64,000 bases of DNA from contig BLAL01000011.1 of the NCBI GenBank assembly GCA_015698045.1, forward strand, positions 1,490,501 through 1,554,500. The letters are read 5' to 3'. Below are positions 25,555 through 40,838 of this stretch, piece by piece (within the stretch, counting starts at the first letter, position 1; every line of letters begins with the position of its first letter). A program made the translations under genes and the position numbers. The notes under the pieces were generated by a model. It searched no databases and was not told the origin of the DNA. It saw only the letters and a program-made list of their open reading frames with translations. This DNA comes from Rhizophagus clarus (lineage: Eukaryota > Glomeromycota > Glomeromycetes > Glomerales > Glomeraceae).

Positions 25555-27160
25555 ATGCGTATAATACCAATTCCCATTTTCGAGAACAACTATTCGTACC
25601 TCATCGTTGATGACAAAGCAAATGAGGGTTTGTATTCTTATTTATTTTTTTTATATTAAAGGAAAAAAAAGCTAAGCCCACGGTGAACAACCTTTTTTTT
25701 CGTTTGTTTGTTATCATTTTTTTAGCCGCCGCGGTAGACCCAGCCGAACCACAAAAAGTTTTGGCTGTTCTTGCTCAAACAGGCGCGAAATTAACTTCGA
25801 TATTAACGACGCACCATCACCAGTAAATAATTTTCATTGATTAATCTAATCTATAAACATGACAATTTAAAAATTAATTATCATGTAATCATTTGTATTT
25901 TTTAAAACTATAAGAAAACACTCTGTCGGAAATATTGAATTGGTCTTAACGAAACCGAACCTCGCGGTATACGGGGCTGACGCCAGAATACCCGGTAATT
26001 TTTTTTTTTTAAACATTGATTAATTTCCTGTAATGTTTACATAATTATTGTTTTTACTCATTATTATTATTAAATTTGTTAGAATTGAACTACGTTTGCA
26101 AGCACAACGAGGAGTTTACAGTACGTATAAGTCATGATCAACTCGATCAAATCTTGTTTCTGCGTAAATTATATAACCAATCACGTGATTTATAGGTAGG
26201 AACGTTGAAAGTGCGATCCTTCCATACGCCGTCACACACGAAAGGTAGCGTGTGCTACTACGTACGAGATGGCAATGAAATGAATGAAGAATTAGAAAAG
26301 GCCATATTTACTGGAGATACATTATTAACTGGTAAGCAAAGAAGTAAAGTAATTTTTGTGTGACTCATTCAATTTATTATTTATTTAGATATTGAATTTT
26401 ATTTATTTTTTCTTTATAGGTGGATGTGGTAAATTCATTGAAGGTGACGCGAAGGATATGTATAATGTACTCTACAATATATTGGGTCAATTACCGAGAG
26501 ACACTAAAGTCTATTGTGGGCATGAATGCGCCTTGAATAACCTTCAGGTAAAACATTCGTCATCCACAATTATCATATGTTATATTAGATAGATATCGTG
26601 AGATTAAAACATTACTAATTTTTTAATTATTTGTTTTAGTTTGCAAGTACTATAGATCCAAATAATCAATATATACGTGTAGGTGTTTAGTAAAATATTA
26701 TTGTTAAATAATTGAATTTTGAACTTATAATTATCTTATAAATTTTAGAAACAACTGGCGTATTCACAAATGAATCAAATCACCGTTCCTAGCATACTTG
26801 AGGATGAGTTTAAATACAACCCTTATTTAAGAATTACGTATGTGATACATATATATTTCTATTTTATCTTAAATTGAAAAAAAAATTATTTATTCTTATG
26901 ACTTTCTTTATAGAGAGACTTCCATCCAACAAGCAACCAATGTAACGGACCCATATGAAGTAATGCATATGCTAAGAGTATTAAACGATAACTTTATTAA
27001 TCAAAGTAACGGGATAAATGGACTAAGTAATGGAGTGAATGGAGTGAATGGAGTGAATGGAGTCAATGGAGTCAATGGAGTCAATGGAGTCAATGGAGTC
27101 AACAACGGAATGAACGGAATGAATGGAATCAACGGAATTACAGGTATGATATTACTGTAA
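25555..27160 (+). CDS. Glyoxalase II-like metallo-beta-lactamase-fold hydrolase, divergent active site
   Basis: The protein aligns with hydroxyacylglutathione hydrolase over its full length: [29 protein letters not shown], the metal motif region [72 protein letters not shown] and [11 protein letters not shown]. Glyoxalase II normally hydrolyses S-D-lactoylglutathione to lactate and glutathione. Here the Asp of the canonical THxHxDH motif is Lys, across a junction at 25820/25914. By alignment with the human enzyme, glutathione contacts Tyr145, Tyr175 and Lys252 correspond to Ile, Cys and Asn, whereas Lys143 and Arg249 are kept. Other metal ligands (first His pair, the His in SHT, Asp in GDT, His in GHE) are present. 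A C-terminal Asn-Gly-Val/Met repeat tail follows. About nine exons are inferred. An alternative end is possible through a GTATGA donor at about 27145. Confidence 0.8.
27012..27145 (+). repeat. 9-base coding minisatellite (Asn-Gly-Val repeats)
   Basis: Within the last exon of the glyoxalase II-like gene, units AATGGAGTG and AATGGAGTC repeat about eight times in tandem, flanked by degenerate versions (AACGGAATGAATGGAATC). They encode Asn-Gly-Val units followed by Asn-Gly-Met and Asn-Gly-Ile. The period is a multiple of three, so length changes keep frame. Confidence 0.9.
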
Positions 27161-29232
27161 GGCTCATGTATTAATATATAAAGATATACCGAGAGTTGTG
27201 ATAATAGGAGTGATTTATGTTTTTTTTTAATTTTGTTTTTTCGGTGAATATATTTTCATATGGGTTGATCTTTATATATTTTTCTTCTTTTTTTTATAAC
27301 AGTTCTTTAATTGTAAAAAAAATCTTTATTCTTAGAAATTTTCGATTCATATCTAAAGATGAATATATATGGTGCGGATGATTTAAATACATTAAATACG
27401 ATTATTCGAAGGAAAGGATGAAGGAGAAAAAAAGAATGTTAAAAATTAAATAATAATTTAATAGTTAGGAAGGTTTTTTTTTTACCTTAAATCATTTTAA
27501 CAACTCCTTATATAATATATGATCATCCGTAATATTTATTTTTTTTTTTATTTTCTTTAAGAAAATATCATATTTATTTTGTATCATAAGTAATCATTTT
27601 CTTTTTTTATTCCCAATTACATGATTCGATTAAAATTATGATGTTTATTATTACCAAATAAAACAATACGCAACAAGATAATATTATATAACTAGAGTGA
27701 TTTAAATTAAAGACTGGATTCAATTTTAATTCAACTCAAGGATGGAGCGTTCATTGTTACAAGAGTTAAAATAATAAACATAAGTAACAACAAATAACAA
27801 GATTCACTTTGTTTCTCTGCAGAATTACTAAAGAGAATTCTTTCAAGAAATTCTTTGATTCTTTAAAGGAATTCCTTTAAGAAAAATCGATATTTGAAGA
27901 AACGACGAATTAGGAATAACTTATTTATTTAATTATTCTTTTTTGATCAAAAAAATTTCCTCTTCTTGAATGATGTGTAACCTATGACATATATTATTGC
28001 TTTATTCGACCAACGCAAATAAAAAGAGCTAGAATTCAACAAAATAATATCAGGAAATATTATAATACATTTATGGTAACCTATCGTAAAAAAGAAAGAA
28101 AACCCATGGTAAATTAATTTGCAAATTGCTTATCGATTTGTGTTACCAGTGTTGAAAACGCCGATCCATAATATCCGGATTTTATAAACATCAAAATTTT
28201 AAAAATTCTAACATGAGAGTATGTTAAACCCTAAACCCTAGTAATTTTCCTGAATCGCACATTTGCTCTCATCCTTTTTTTAAAAAAAGAAGGGACACGA
28301 GTTATGCACGGGTTAACGTTAGGTCAAAATTATTCAAAGAAAAAAAAAAAAATAATAATAATCTCATGACTTTGATTATTGATTTCAAAAATGTATTAAA
28401 TAAATTTTTTAATAATGTAATATGTATGTCGGGAACGAATTTACGGTTAATGCTGGTTATGGTAGATTGATAGTACATTCAATTATTTACATATTTACAT
28501 TTGTATTACGTCTTTCATAATTTCGGGATTTGAGGTCAGGTTAATTCGGTTTTAAATTCGGTTGGTAATTTGTAAATTGGCACAGAATTAAAAAAGAACA
28601 TCATGTGTGTGCATTTATATTGTGCAATGACAGGTCATGTGCCATTTTAGTCATTTCTAAAAAAGGGACTGACAAGTGACTTTGGCCCGCATTATTGCAT
28701 TATGCACTAACACATGAAATTAATTTCAATGTTTCGCTGTTTCTTCTACTCGATATAATGACCATGTGATAGTTTTCGATTGTAATTTTGTAATTCTAGC
28801 CCTTAATACAAGTAATAAAGGATTTATTTTCATAATAACGGCATGATAATGTTACTGATCTTCCACTGACGAGCCCTGTTCTCACGTGATAGTCTTTAAA
28901 TTCTTGTCAGCATTATAAAAACAAAAATACATCACTTTTTTTAAAAAACACTAGATGAGAATAATTTTTTTTTTTTTATTTCATATTTATGTTAAATAAC
29001 GTAAAAAGCTGCTGCAAGGGAAAAAAATTTTTTTTTTCTTTAATGAAAATTGGCAACAAATTTAAAAAATAATTTTTCTCTCTGATCAAAAAATTGGTAA
29101 CAAAATTTTTTTTAAAAAAAAAATAAGGCAACAAAAAAAAAAATTTTTTTTTTTTAAAAAAAAAACAAAAATTGGCAAAATCCTACGCAACTTAAAAAAA
29201 ATTATGTAAAAATAATCAATTATAACGATAAT

Positions 29233-29263
<31 letters not shown>

Positions 29264-32200
29264 GCGGGGCATATATATTGTAAAAGAGAAAAAAAAAATG
29301 TTATTTTTATCTTAAAAAGGAAAAAATTTTATTTTTTATTTTATTTTTTTTTTTATTTTTTATTTTTTATTTTTTTTATTAAAAAAGAAAAAAATAAAAA
29401 AAAAAAAAAAAATAAAAGAAAAGAAAAGAAAAAAAAAAAAAAAATTCAAAGAAAAAAAAATATATTTATGCATATATAAATTTTAAGTATAACCAGTTAA
29501 GAACATCATAAGATAAGATAAATTAAGACATAAGACAAGTAGTAACTTAAGATTTTTTTTATGGTAATGTAGGTTAGGTCAGTTTTTTTTTTTTAGGGGA
29601 ATCATAATTAATCTATAGTAGATGATAGAATTGGTTTTTTTTTTTTTTTTTTATTTGTTTGGGATGTTTGTTTAAAAGAAACGAAATTTTTGCTTTTTGC
29701 CTAATTGAGAATAAAAAGAAGGGAAAAAAAAAAAGGTTTTTTTTCCGGGGTTTTAAATATGTACGCGAATTAAGTGGCGAAATTGAAAATGGATTGATGG
29801 AATCGTTTACGATAAAATAAGTTTTTTTTTTTTATACGCGAGTAATTTCTTGGTCGCAATTTGCTCTAATGACAAACAGTAAAAATTATATTATAAAAAA
29901 AAAAAGAATTAAATAATAATGTATTAATGTATATACAAGAAAATTGTCTGTTTTTTGTTGATGTGGTTAAAAAAAAAGGAAAACTATCTACATGTTTTTG
30001 TTGTATGTACAGAGAAATATTTATTATCAGAATTATTATTATATGTACAGAGAAAGAAAAAAGAAATGCGATCGTCGTGGCTGCAAGCTCAATTCGAGGA
30101 ATCTTGACGACTTCATTTGACCATTTGAAAAGAACACATTTTTTCGCAGAAAATATTTATCGTATTTTTTTTTTTGTTTTGTTTGTTTTTCTGGACTTGG
30201 TCGAAATCTCATCATTTTTTTTTTCATTTTTTTTTCTTTTCTCGAAGGGCAAGGGCGGAAGAACTATTTATTTTTTTTCTTGGGTAACCGGAAAAAAAAT
30301 ATATATATAAATGAAAAAAAAAAGAGGGGAGAGAGATTTTTTACGGAAACGCGTTTGTATTTTTGGTCCTTATTTACTTAAAGTCTATTTTCAGAGTAAA
30401 AAAATTCGGATACTTAAACGCATATACGTTGTATGAGGATAAAAGGGACGTGTAATTTTTCGAAAGTTATGGTTTAATAAAGGGGGATTAATATTAAAGA
30501 GAGACTTAAAAGTTAATTTTTTATTAATTTTTTCTTATAATCATAAAGTTCTTGTAGAAAAAAAAAAAAAAAAATAAATAAAAGGCGAATCTTCTTCCTT
30601 ATATATAAAAAAAAGAAAGATTAATCTGATAAAGGAATAATAATAAAAAAAATTTTTTTTTTAAAAAAAAAAAATATAAATAAATAAAAGTTATACACAA
30701 TTAATACAATTAATTATACACAGCCCACTATAAAATGCCACTATAAAATGGAAACAATTGCTGTCTCGCGATTGAAGGGGAAAAAAAAATTTTTTTTCCA
30801 TTAAAAAGGAACAATTTTGGGCCAGAATTAACAATAGAGATAATAGAAAAAGGAATAAGATTATTTAATATATAATTATTCAAACAGCCGCCGTTTCTTT
30901 TTTTTAAGAAATTTGGACCGACAAATGGTCGTATAGTGTAACGTATAATAAAAAAAAAATCAGTCAGCCAAAAAATTATTAAGGGGGTCACCACCGAGTG
31001 AAGGGATGATATTCTTCAATAATTCAAACCTATTTTGGATAACAATTATCACTAAATATGAATTGACTTTTGGCGTTAAACCAGCATGAAGGAATCGATT
31101 GTGATTATCCAATAAATTGATTAAATTGATTCAAAAAAAAAAAATTTGTTCCTAAAAGTATAAATTACAAGTTGAATCAGGTGAATTCCATCTGAAACTA
31201 AAATAAATCCAAACACTCCCTTTTTTTTATTTTATACAATTCATTTCTTCACCGATTATTAAAGAGTTTTTTTTAGACCGATTATTACAAGTTAAAATTT
31301 TTAAAGAATAGACAAAAAAAAAAAAAAATAAATAATATAATTTTTTTTTTTTTTCTTTTTAAGCAAATATCGTAATCCAAATAAACGATCTTCATGAAGT
31401 ATTTTTCTCTCCCTTTTTTTTTTTTAATGCTCTATAGACATATAAGACAATAAAAAAATATAAGATTATTGTTATTATTTTCATTCTAATCTTCAGAATT
31501 AACCCTTAAACAATTTATTTCTTTCTTTCCGCGTATTTAAAAAAAGTCATTTCAAAGAGAAAATAAATGGCTTGCATGAAAAAAAAAAAATTTCAATATA
31601 AACAATAATACTCCGATTTTCAAAATATATAACTTTAAAAGTTATTTTAAATCCGATTTATTTCCCTTATTTTCATTTCACAAAAATTTTCATTCAAACT
31701 AATATATATATTTATATATATTAATTTTACTTACTTGGGTTATAATCAATGAACCTTTTTATTGACAGAATCAATAATGACATAATTTCATTACTATACC
31801 GCTTTTTTTTCTACTCTAAATAAAACCTCGTTTGATGTTGAAAGGTTGTTTAACTTGCATGACACCATGACGGATATCGTTTGTTTTGGTACATGATCTT
31901 CATTTATGTTCACATCATACTGCAGTCTATATTTCATAAACCTTATTTTCGTTGCAACCTATTACAATCCTGTAGAAAATGAAACTTGTTAAAGGTAAAT
32001 TCATAATTTTCATTGATTCCGATTAAAAATTTTTTTATTTTTATTTATTAAGAAAATTTTTTTTTTTTTTTTTTGTTTGCATTGGTAATTATTAAAAATT
32101 TACTCTAAAGAGATATAATAATGAACCCTTTAATAAATAAAGTTTTGAAGAACGATGAACATTAAATAAAAAGAAAAGATAAGAATATTAAAGAATATTT

Positions 32201-33294
32201 ATATGCATATGTTACATATAAAATAACAGTTATTCACAAGTAGACGCCGCCACCATTCTGTAAGAAGAAAAAAAAAAAAAATTTCTCTCTTTTTTTTTCC
32301 TCATTATCAACTACAAACTTTTTATTGAATGAAATCTAAATGATAAAATTGGTAAGATTTGTCATTTTTTTTCATACATAAAGCTTTACAATTTAAATTC
32401 TTGATGTTCTAGACAAATAATTATAATCGGAGTTAACGCATAATAAAAAATTTTTACTCTTAATTTGATCTACTAGTTGCAGATTTATTTTTTTTTTTTC
32501 GCCCTTTCAAAAGGACATCTGATTTTGCATTAATTAATTATGATCTAAATAATCTTCACACGTGATTATAAATCTTTTTTCTCAAAATAACTATCTCTCG
32601 AAATAGAAGCAATCATCTAACTTAATCTTAATCTTTAAATTTTGGCTGATCATTTAATAAAACAGATAATAAAAAACAATTTTTTGGCGCTGTTTATTAA
32701 AAATTAAATAATGTTAAAACGGTACTTTTTTCTAAAAATATTTATTAAATATATAACGCATCTTTACTGATTTCCGTCCTTCTTTAATCATGAGACAAAT
32801 GTTTGTTTCATAAGCCAAGTTTTGATTCCATTAAAAGAATAATAGATGATAAATAAAGATTAAGTAATTTGGCTCATGGTGAAACTAAGCCTATCTTTGA
32901 TCACAAAAAACTAAGCAATTAACTAAGCAATTCTGAAACAAAGCCAATAAGCCAAATGATTTACAAACCTGATTTTTTAACGGACTTTCGAATGTTTAGT
33001 CCGGGCCGATTTTACGCGTTTTTTATTCATTCGCGTGAATCAATTTTAAGGTCAAGAAGATAATAAAAATGAAATGAGGTGATGTTTTTTTTTTTTAAAA
33101 AAAAAAAAAAAAGTCTGATAGTTTGATTGTACCACAAAAGATGTAATGAAGCGAAAGGTGAAAGTTATCTTAATAAATTGATAATATTTTATATAATATA
33201 TATAAATCAATCAAACTGAATTAAATCTCTCTCATGTAGATAAAAATCTCTCTCTATTTTTTTTCTCTCGTGTAAGTTTTAAAAAAAAAAAAAA
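27161..33294. other. 6 kb gene-free, homopolymer-rich region
   Basis: No supported gene lies here. The sequence holds dense A and T runs, many in back-to-back T-then-A or A-then-T arrangement that could fold (about 28950-29460, 30640-30680, 33088-33113). A frame at 29927-30310 is rich in Phe and Ile and arises from such runs. A single double copy of a telomere-like unit (CCCTAAA) occurs near 28227-28240. I see no RNA gene. Confidence 0.5.
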
Positions 33295-33991
33295 ATGTCA
33301 TCGATCAACTTGATTTCTTTCGTAATTCTTGCTGTATACACTTTGATTATAGTTTGTAAGTAAATTACCTTACGTGTTAAGTGATTTTTATTGCTTTTGA
33401 TGTACTTAATAATTGATAATATTATTCGATAAATTTATAGCAGAGATCACAGTTTTAACGCCAAATCCAAATTTTTATGGTGTCGTTAACGAAACTTTAC
33501 CAATCACTTGGACATCAAGTGGAAACGATGGTAAATATTATAATTTATTTAATTTATTTGATTGTTCTTTTTTAGTTATTATTTTCATTTCCCAATATAT
33601 CAATACATATTTATTTAATTTTTTAGTCCCACAGGCTGTTACAATTAAACTTATTTCAAAAACTTCAACTAGTTTATTTACTGGAGAATACGCGGTAGGA
33701 CAAAGTATTCCAACATCAAGTGGAAATTATGCATGGCGTATAACTGATAATTTGGTCGGTGAAAATAATTGGGTATTAAAATTTTATAATGCCTTATCTG
33801 AATTAAATGATAATACTACTACTGTTGCTCAAAGTCAAGAATTTAGTATTAAACCTGCTGGTACTAAACCTCCTGCAAATGATACTATTACTGCTGCAAA
33901 GAATGATTCAAATAATATTCTTGCTTCTTCTTCATCTTTATTTATTTTTTTCACATCATTCATTACTTCTATTATTATTGTTTACCTTTAA
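33295..33991 (+). CDS. Small GPI-anchored wall-type protein, Kre9/Knh1-like domain
   Basis: Exons 33295-33355, 33441 to about 33531, and 33627-33991 join to a protein of roughly 170 residues. The start MSSINLISFVILAVYTLIIVS is a signal peptide. The mature part begins EITVLTPNPNFYGVVNETLP, followed by ITWTSSG, the pattern of the Kre9/Knh1-type Ser-Thr-rich GPI-anchored family with an Ig-like fold. WRITDNL, WVLKFYNAL and SQEFSIKPA continue this domain. The C-terminus carries a hydrophobic tail (SSLFIFFTSFITSIIIVYL) preceded by small residues, as expected for GPI attachment. It is likely secreted to the cell wall or plasma membrane, where relatives are linked to beta-glucan assembly. The first exon contributes a codon split by a phase-1 intron. 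The exact ligand or role is unknown. Confidence 0.75.
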
Positions 33992-34059
33992 ATATTATGT
34001 AGTATTAAAAATACATTAATATAAAAAAATATATATAATTCCAATATGCGTGTTTATAT

Positions 34060-36020
<1,961 letters not shown>

Positions 36021-36485
36021 TCCAGAACCTTTTTGAAAATTCTAACCAATTTTTTTCGGTTTAAAAAAAAACCGAATTTCCATTTTTATATTTATCGTCG
36101 ATCTTATTTATAGAAATGATCAACTTGCTTTTGATAGTCGATTATCAATTTGACCATGTAATACACGAAAATCAGATCAATGGCATTTCTGGAATTTCGC
36201 ATTTTTCTGGCAACTCGGAATATATATTAACATAAGTGACGATCATACCTTAACGTGAATACGTGAGTGACATTTTAAGACGTGAGATCAATGCACTAAT
36301 GCGTCATCTCGAAAGATGATCTATATAAATACTCTCCTATTTTTTTCTTTTATCCAATCGAATAGGAATTTGAAAACTTTGCGTGTTGGAATTTCCGTTG
36401 TTCAACGCTGCCTCAGTGTTTTTTCGACTTAAGAGCTGTTAATGAAAAGAGCTCGATAGTTGTTGACCGTGCTCTTGAAACGGTC
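36021..36485. promoter_or_regulatory. Divergent promoter region between ATE1 and Lon
   Basis: These 465 bases separate two genes read away from each other, so both core promoters lie here. The stretch is less AT-rich than most intergenic sequence in the window. CACGTGAG-type boxes are not clear, and I can support no specific factor site. A pyrimidine-rich patch near 36340-36352 precedes the Lon start. Confidence 0.55.
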
Positions 36486-39400
36486 ATGGCCTACATTCGA
36501 AATTATTTACAGATCGCTTCCAAGAACTTTACCGGAGGCGCTTTCGCGCGCTCTCCAATAACGTTCAACAATTGCTTAAAATCTACTACTACTTTAAGTT
36601 CAAGAAAATTTTTTAATCAGTCAAATTCTCACGTCTCGCGATCAAATATATCAAAGTTTATATCACAGTCAGCTTCACAAACTTCTTTATCTTCAAATTC
36701 TCCTATATTACTTCTCTTACATCCTTTGCGTTTCGAAACACAAGGTCAAAGAGCTTTTTCTTGTAGTACCAGTCAAAAATTTTTTATTTTTACGCGAAGT
36801 TATGCTCGTAATAGATCTAAATCAAATGAATCAAAATTAAATTCTAATTCTGGATCAAGTGATAATAATTCTAAAAACAATAATAATTCCGAAGGTGGTG
36901 AAAATAATAACGGTAACAATAATGATGACTCTTCAAGTAACGGTAATAGTGGTGAAAATCCTAATAATGGTAACAAAGGTAATGGTAACAAAGGTAATGG
37001 ATCTAACAAAAATAATAGTAATGGATCAGGAGATGGTTCTTCATCTCGTTCGCCATTTGAAGGTATTCATAGAACTCTACAAGTATTAGAAACAACATTG
37101 CAAAAACCTACTATACCGGATGTTTATCCACAAGTATTGGCTATACCAATAACTCGTCGGCCACTATTTCCTGGATTTTACAAAGCTGTCGTAATAAAGG
37201 ATCCTCATGTCACAGCTTCCGTTAAAGAGTTGATGAAACGTGGCCAACCTTACGTAGGCGCATTTCTTCTAAGAGATGAAGAAGCGGATGTTGACATAAT
37301 AACAAATATCTCTCAAGTTTATAGAGTGGGAGTTTTTGCTCAAATCACCAGCGTTTTTCCTGCGAATGGTGGGCAAGATGAAAATTCTTTAACGGCTGTT
37401 TTATACCCTCATCGACGTATTCGTATTAAGGAGCTTTTACCTCCTTTACAAAATGTTGTTTCGGAGGCTGAGGTCGTTTCTGATTCAGTACAACAAACTG
37501 CTGTTGATGAGACTCCTAACCTGAAAGTTTCACCACAACAATCTAAAGGTAATTGTATATTGTTATTAATGTCATGTTTTTTTTAATTGACAACTTTTAT
37601 TATTTGATATTCATTCATTAGAACCAGAGACTCAATATGCTACGTCTTTTCTTGAAGATTATAACGTTTCACTTGTTAACGTTGAAAACCTAAATGATGA
37701 ACCATATAACAGAAAAAATCAAATTGTTCGCGCTATAACTTCGGAAATTGTTGCCGTATTTAAAGATATAGCTACATTAAATCCACTTTTTCGGGATCAG
37801 ATTGCTAATTTTTCAATGTCTCAATCTGCTGGAAATGTATTTGAGGAACCAGCAAAACTTGCTGATTTTGCTGCCGCAGTTTCAACTGGTGAACCACAAG
37901 AATTACAGGAAGTACTTGAAAGTTTGGTTATCGAGGAACGTTTACAGAAAGCCTTACTTGTTCTTAAGAAGGAATTAGTAAATGCTCAATTACAAAGCAA
38001 AATTAGTAAAGAAGTAGAATCGAAAATTGCTAAACGTCAAAGAGAATATTATTTGATGGAACAATTGAAAGGCATTAAAAAAGAATTAGGTATTGAATCG
38101 GACGGCAAAGATAAACTCGTAGAGAAATTTAAAGAGAAAGCAGACAAACTTGCGATGCCAGAAGGTGTAAAGAAAGTTTTTGAAGAGGTACATATGTATT
38201 GAAGTTTATTATTGTTCTTAATTATTTTACGTATAACCTATTCCATAATTAGGAAATCAATAAACTTGCTCATTTGGAACCTGCAGCTTCCGAGTTCAAT
38301 GTAACTCGTAACTATCTTGATTGGCTCACTCAAGTTCCCTGGGGTTTAAGATCCCCAGAAAATTATAATATCAAACATGCTATTAACGTACTCGATGAAG
38401 ACCATTATGGTCTTCAAGATGTGAAAGATAGGATCTTGGAATTCATTGCTGTTGGTAAACTAAGGGGTACTGTCGAAGGAAAAATATTGTGCTTTGTTGG
38501 TCCTCCTGGTATGACATATTCTTAATTTATAAGATGTAATGTCGAATTATACTTTAATATTTTGTATGTTTGTTTAGGTGTTGGAAAAACTTCTATTGGA
38601 AAATCAATTGCACGAGCTCTCTCTCGTCAATTTTATCGTTTTAGTGTAGGTGGTCTTACTGATGTCGCCGAAATCAAAGGGCATCGACGTACATATGTTG
38701 GAGCAATGCCTGGCAAGGTTGTTCAAGCATTAAAGAAGGTTCAGACAGAGAATCCATTGATTCTTATTGATGAAGGTATGGGAAAAATATTGTTCTATAT
38801 GATTCCTTTTTTAAACTTTCTTAAATTCATTAATTTTTTTATGGAATTATTTAAGTTGATAAAATCGGTAGAGGGCATCAAGGTGATCCAGCTTCTGCAC
38901 TTTTGGAACTTCTTGATCCTGAACAGAACTCGTCATTTTTGGATCATTATATGGATGTTCCAATAGATCTTTCAAAAGTGCTTTTTGTTTGTACGGCTAA
39001 TATAGTAGATACAATACCAGGACCATTGCTTGATCGTATGGAAGTAATACAACTTTCTGGATATGTTGCGGATGAAAAAGTTGCTATTGCTTCTAAATAT
39101 TTAGCACCAACTGCAAAAGAGATGGCTGGATTGCAGAATGCTGATGTTGTACTTAAACAAGATGCCATTGAAACATTAATTAAATCATACTGTCGGGAAA
39201 GTGGTGTTCGTAACCTTAAGAAGCATATTGACAAAATTTACCGCAAAGCAGCTCTTAAGATAGTAAAAGATATCGGCGAGGAAGAATTTCCTCCACAAGA
39301 ACTTGATAATGTCGAAACAGAATCCGAAACTCCTGAAAAGGACAGTGAGGCATCTATTACAACTGAACCGCGTAAACCCCTGGAAGTTCCTTCAGATGTC

Positions 39401-40315
39401 CATATTGATATCAATTCTGAAAATTTGAAGGATTACGTAGGACCTCCTTTATGGCATTCAGATCGTCTTTATGATAGTACACCACCTGGTGTTGCCATGG
39501 GCTTGGCTTGGACAAGTATGGGTGGGTAGGAAATTTTCTGTAAATAGTTTCCATTTTATCTTATTTAATTAATGTAAGCTTATCCGTTGAATTAAGGTGG
39601 ATCCGCATTATATGTTGAATCCACGCTCGAATCTATTCTTACTCCAAAATCAAATCCTTCGCTTTCAAAGACGGGACAAATGGGTGATGTAATGAAGGAA
39701 TCTTCTAACATTGCATACACATTTGTAAAAAGTTTAATGGCTCGATCATACCCAGAAAATAGATTTTTTGAAAGAGCTGCTATACATCTTCATGTACCGG
39801 AAGGCGCAACTCCAAAGGATGGTTTGTACAGTTCACATTTTTTATATCACTTCTTCATACTTGTAATTTGACATAACACCTTATCAAATACAGGTCCTTC
39901 TGCTGGTATTACCATGGCAACTTCACTTCTTTCTCTCGCGCTTAATAAATCACTTGATCCGACTATCGCAATGACTGGTGAACTTACGCTCACCGGAAAA
40001 GTTTTGAAAATCGGAGGACTTCGTGAGAAAGCTGTAGCAGCTAAAAGATCAGGAGTAACCACTTTAATTTATCCTGATTCAAATATTAGTGATTGGGAAG
40101 AATTACCTGAAAATATTAAAGAAGGTCTTAATGGCATACCTGTAGGGTGGTATGATGAAGTTTTTAAGGTAGTATTTGGAGATATATCGAAAGAATATGC
40201 CACTAATACGTGGTTGAAAATGGTAGAATCTACTGCTGAAGAGAAAGAAAATATGGATGCTGCAAGGATTCATGTTATCAATGGTAAAAAAGAAAATGTA
40301 TTAGATGTTGCATGA
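36486..40315 (+). CDS. PIM1: Mitochondrial Lon protease (PIM1-type)
   Basis: This is an ATP-dependent serine protease of the mitochondrial matrix that degrades oxidised and misfolded proteins. The first 100 residues are rich in Ser, Arg and Asn with few acids, fitting a presequence, and an Asn/Gly/Ser-rich linker follows. The LAN domain starts about [20 protein letters not shown]. The AAA+ module has Walker [14 protein letters not shown], split by an intron, Walker B NPLILIDE, then [19 protein letters not shown]. Sensor and helical regions follow ([11 protein letters not shown]). The protease domain contains PKDGPSAGIT with the catalytic Ser and [12 protein letters not shown] with the catalytic Lys. 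About seven exons total some 3.4 kb, giving about 1130 residues, normal for fungal Lon. Junctions include 37548/37622 and 38187/38253. The gene looks intact and ends NVLDVA. Confidence 0.95.
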
Positions 40316-40838
40316 GTTTATCCGGGCTTTTTTTTTTTAAAAAGAAAGTAAATGAATAATTTTTTTTTTTACTTTAAATATATTTTATTAATTTTATTAA
40401 TTTAAAAATAGTAATAGACTTAGACTGATATGTCATGATAGTTAATAAAAAAATTATTCGCTAATAATAAATTACATGATCACATTCGCTGATTGTGATT
40501 ATTCTATTCTAATAATGACAATACATATTGCAGGAGTTTCCAGAAAACCATGATTTTAAAGAAATTAATATAAATCTAAACAAAACAACACAGTTTGGTT
40601 TTGTTACAGTATATCCCATATACTTCATGATAAATAAATCAATTAACTGGTGAAATAAAAATATTTTATTTAATTCCACTGTTTTTGAATAGTATCCGGT
40701 AATATTTTATTCCATGTATCGGCAGTGTGAAATGATTGGTCGATAATTCTCATCTTAAAATCATGTGATCTTTGATATAAATTGACAATCGGTATATTTC
40801 AGTATTTTTAAGTCTTTTACTTTAATCGGATAAAAGAT
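40316..40838. other. Intergenic region
   Basis: About 520 bases between two plus-strand genes. It should hold the Lon 3' region and the promoter of the MBIP-like gene. Nothing else was recognised. Confidence 0.5.

Noticed and set aside
28224-28241. Two telomere-like CCCTAAA units
   Set aside because: Only two copies occur inside a chromosome arm, so chance is the simplest explanation.
29927-30310. 127-residue plus-strand open frame
   Set aside because: It is dominated by Phe/Ile/Lys from homopolymers and shows no conserved motif.
36800-37009. Leu/Pro-rich minus-strand frame inside the Lon gene
   Set aside because: It is the antisense of the Asn/Gly/Ser linker of Lon.
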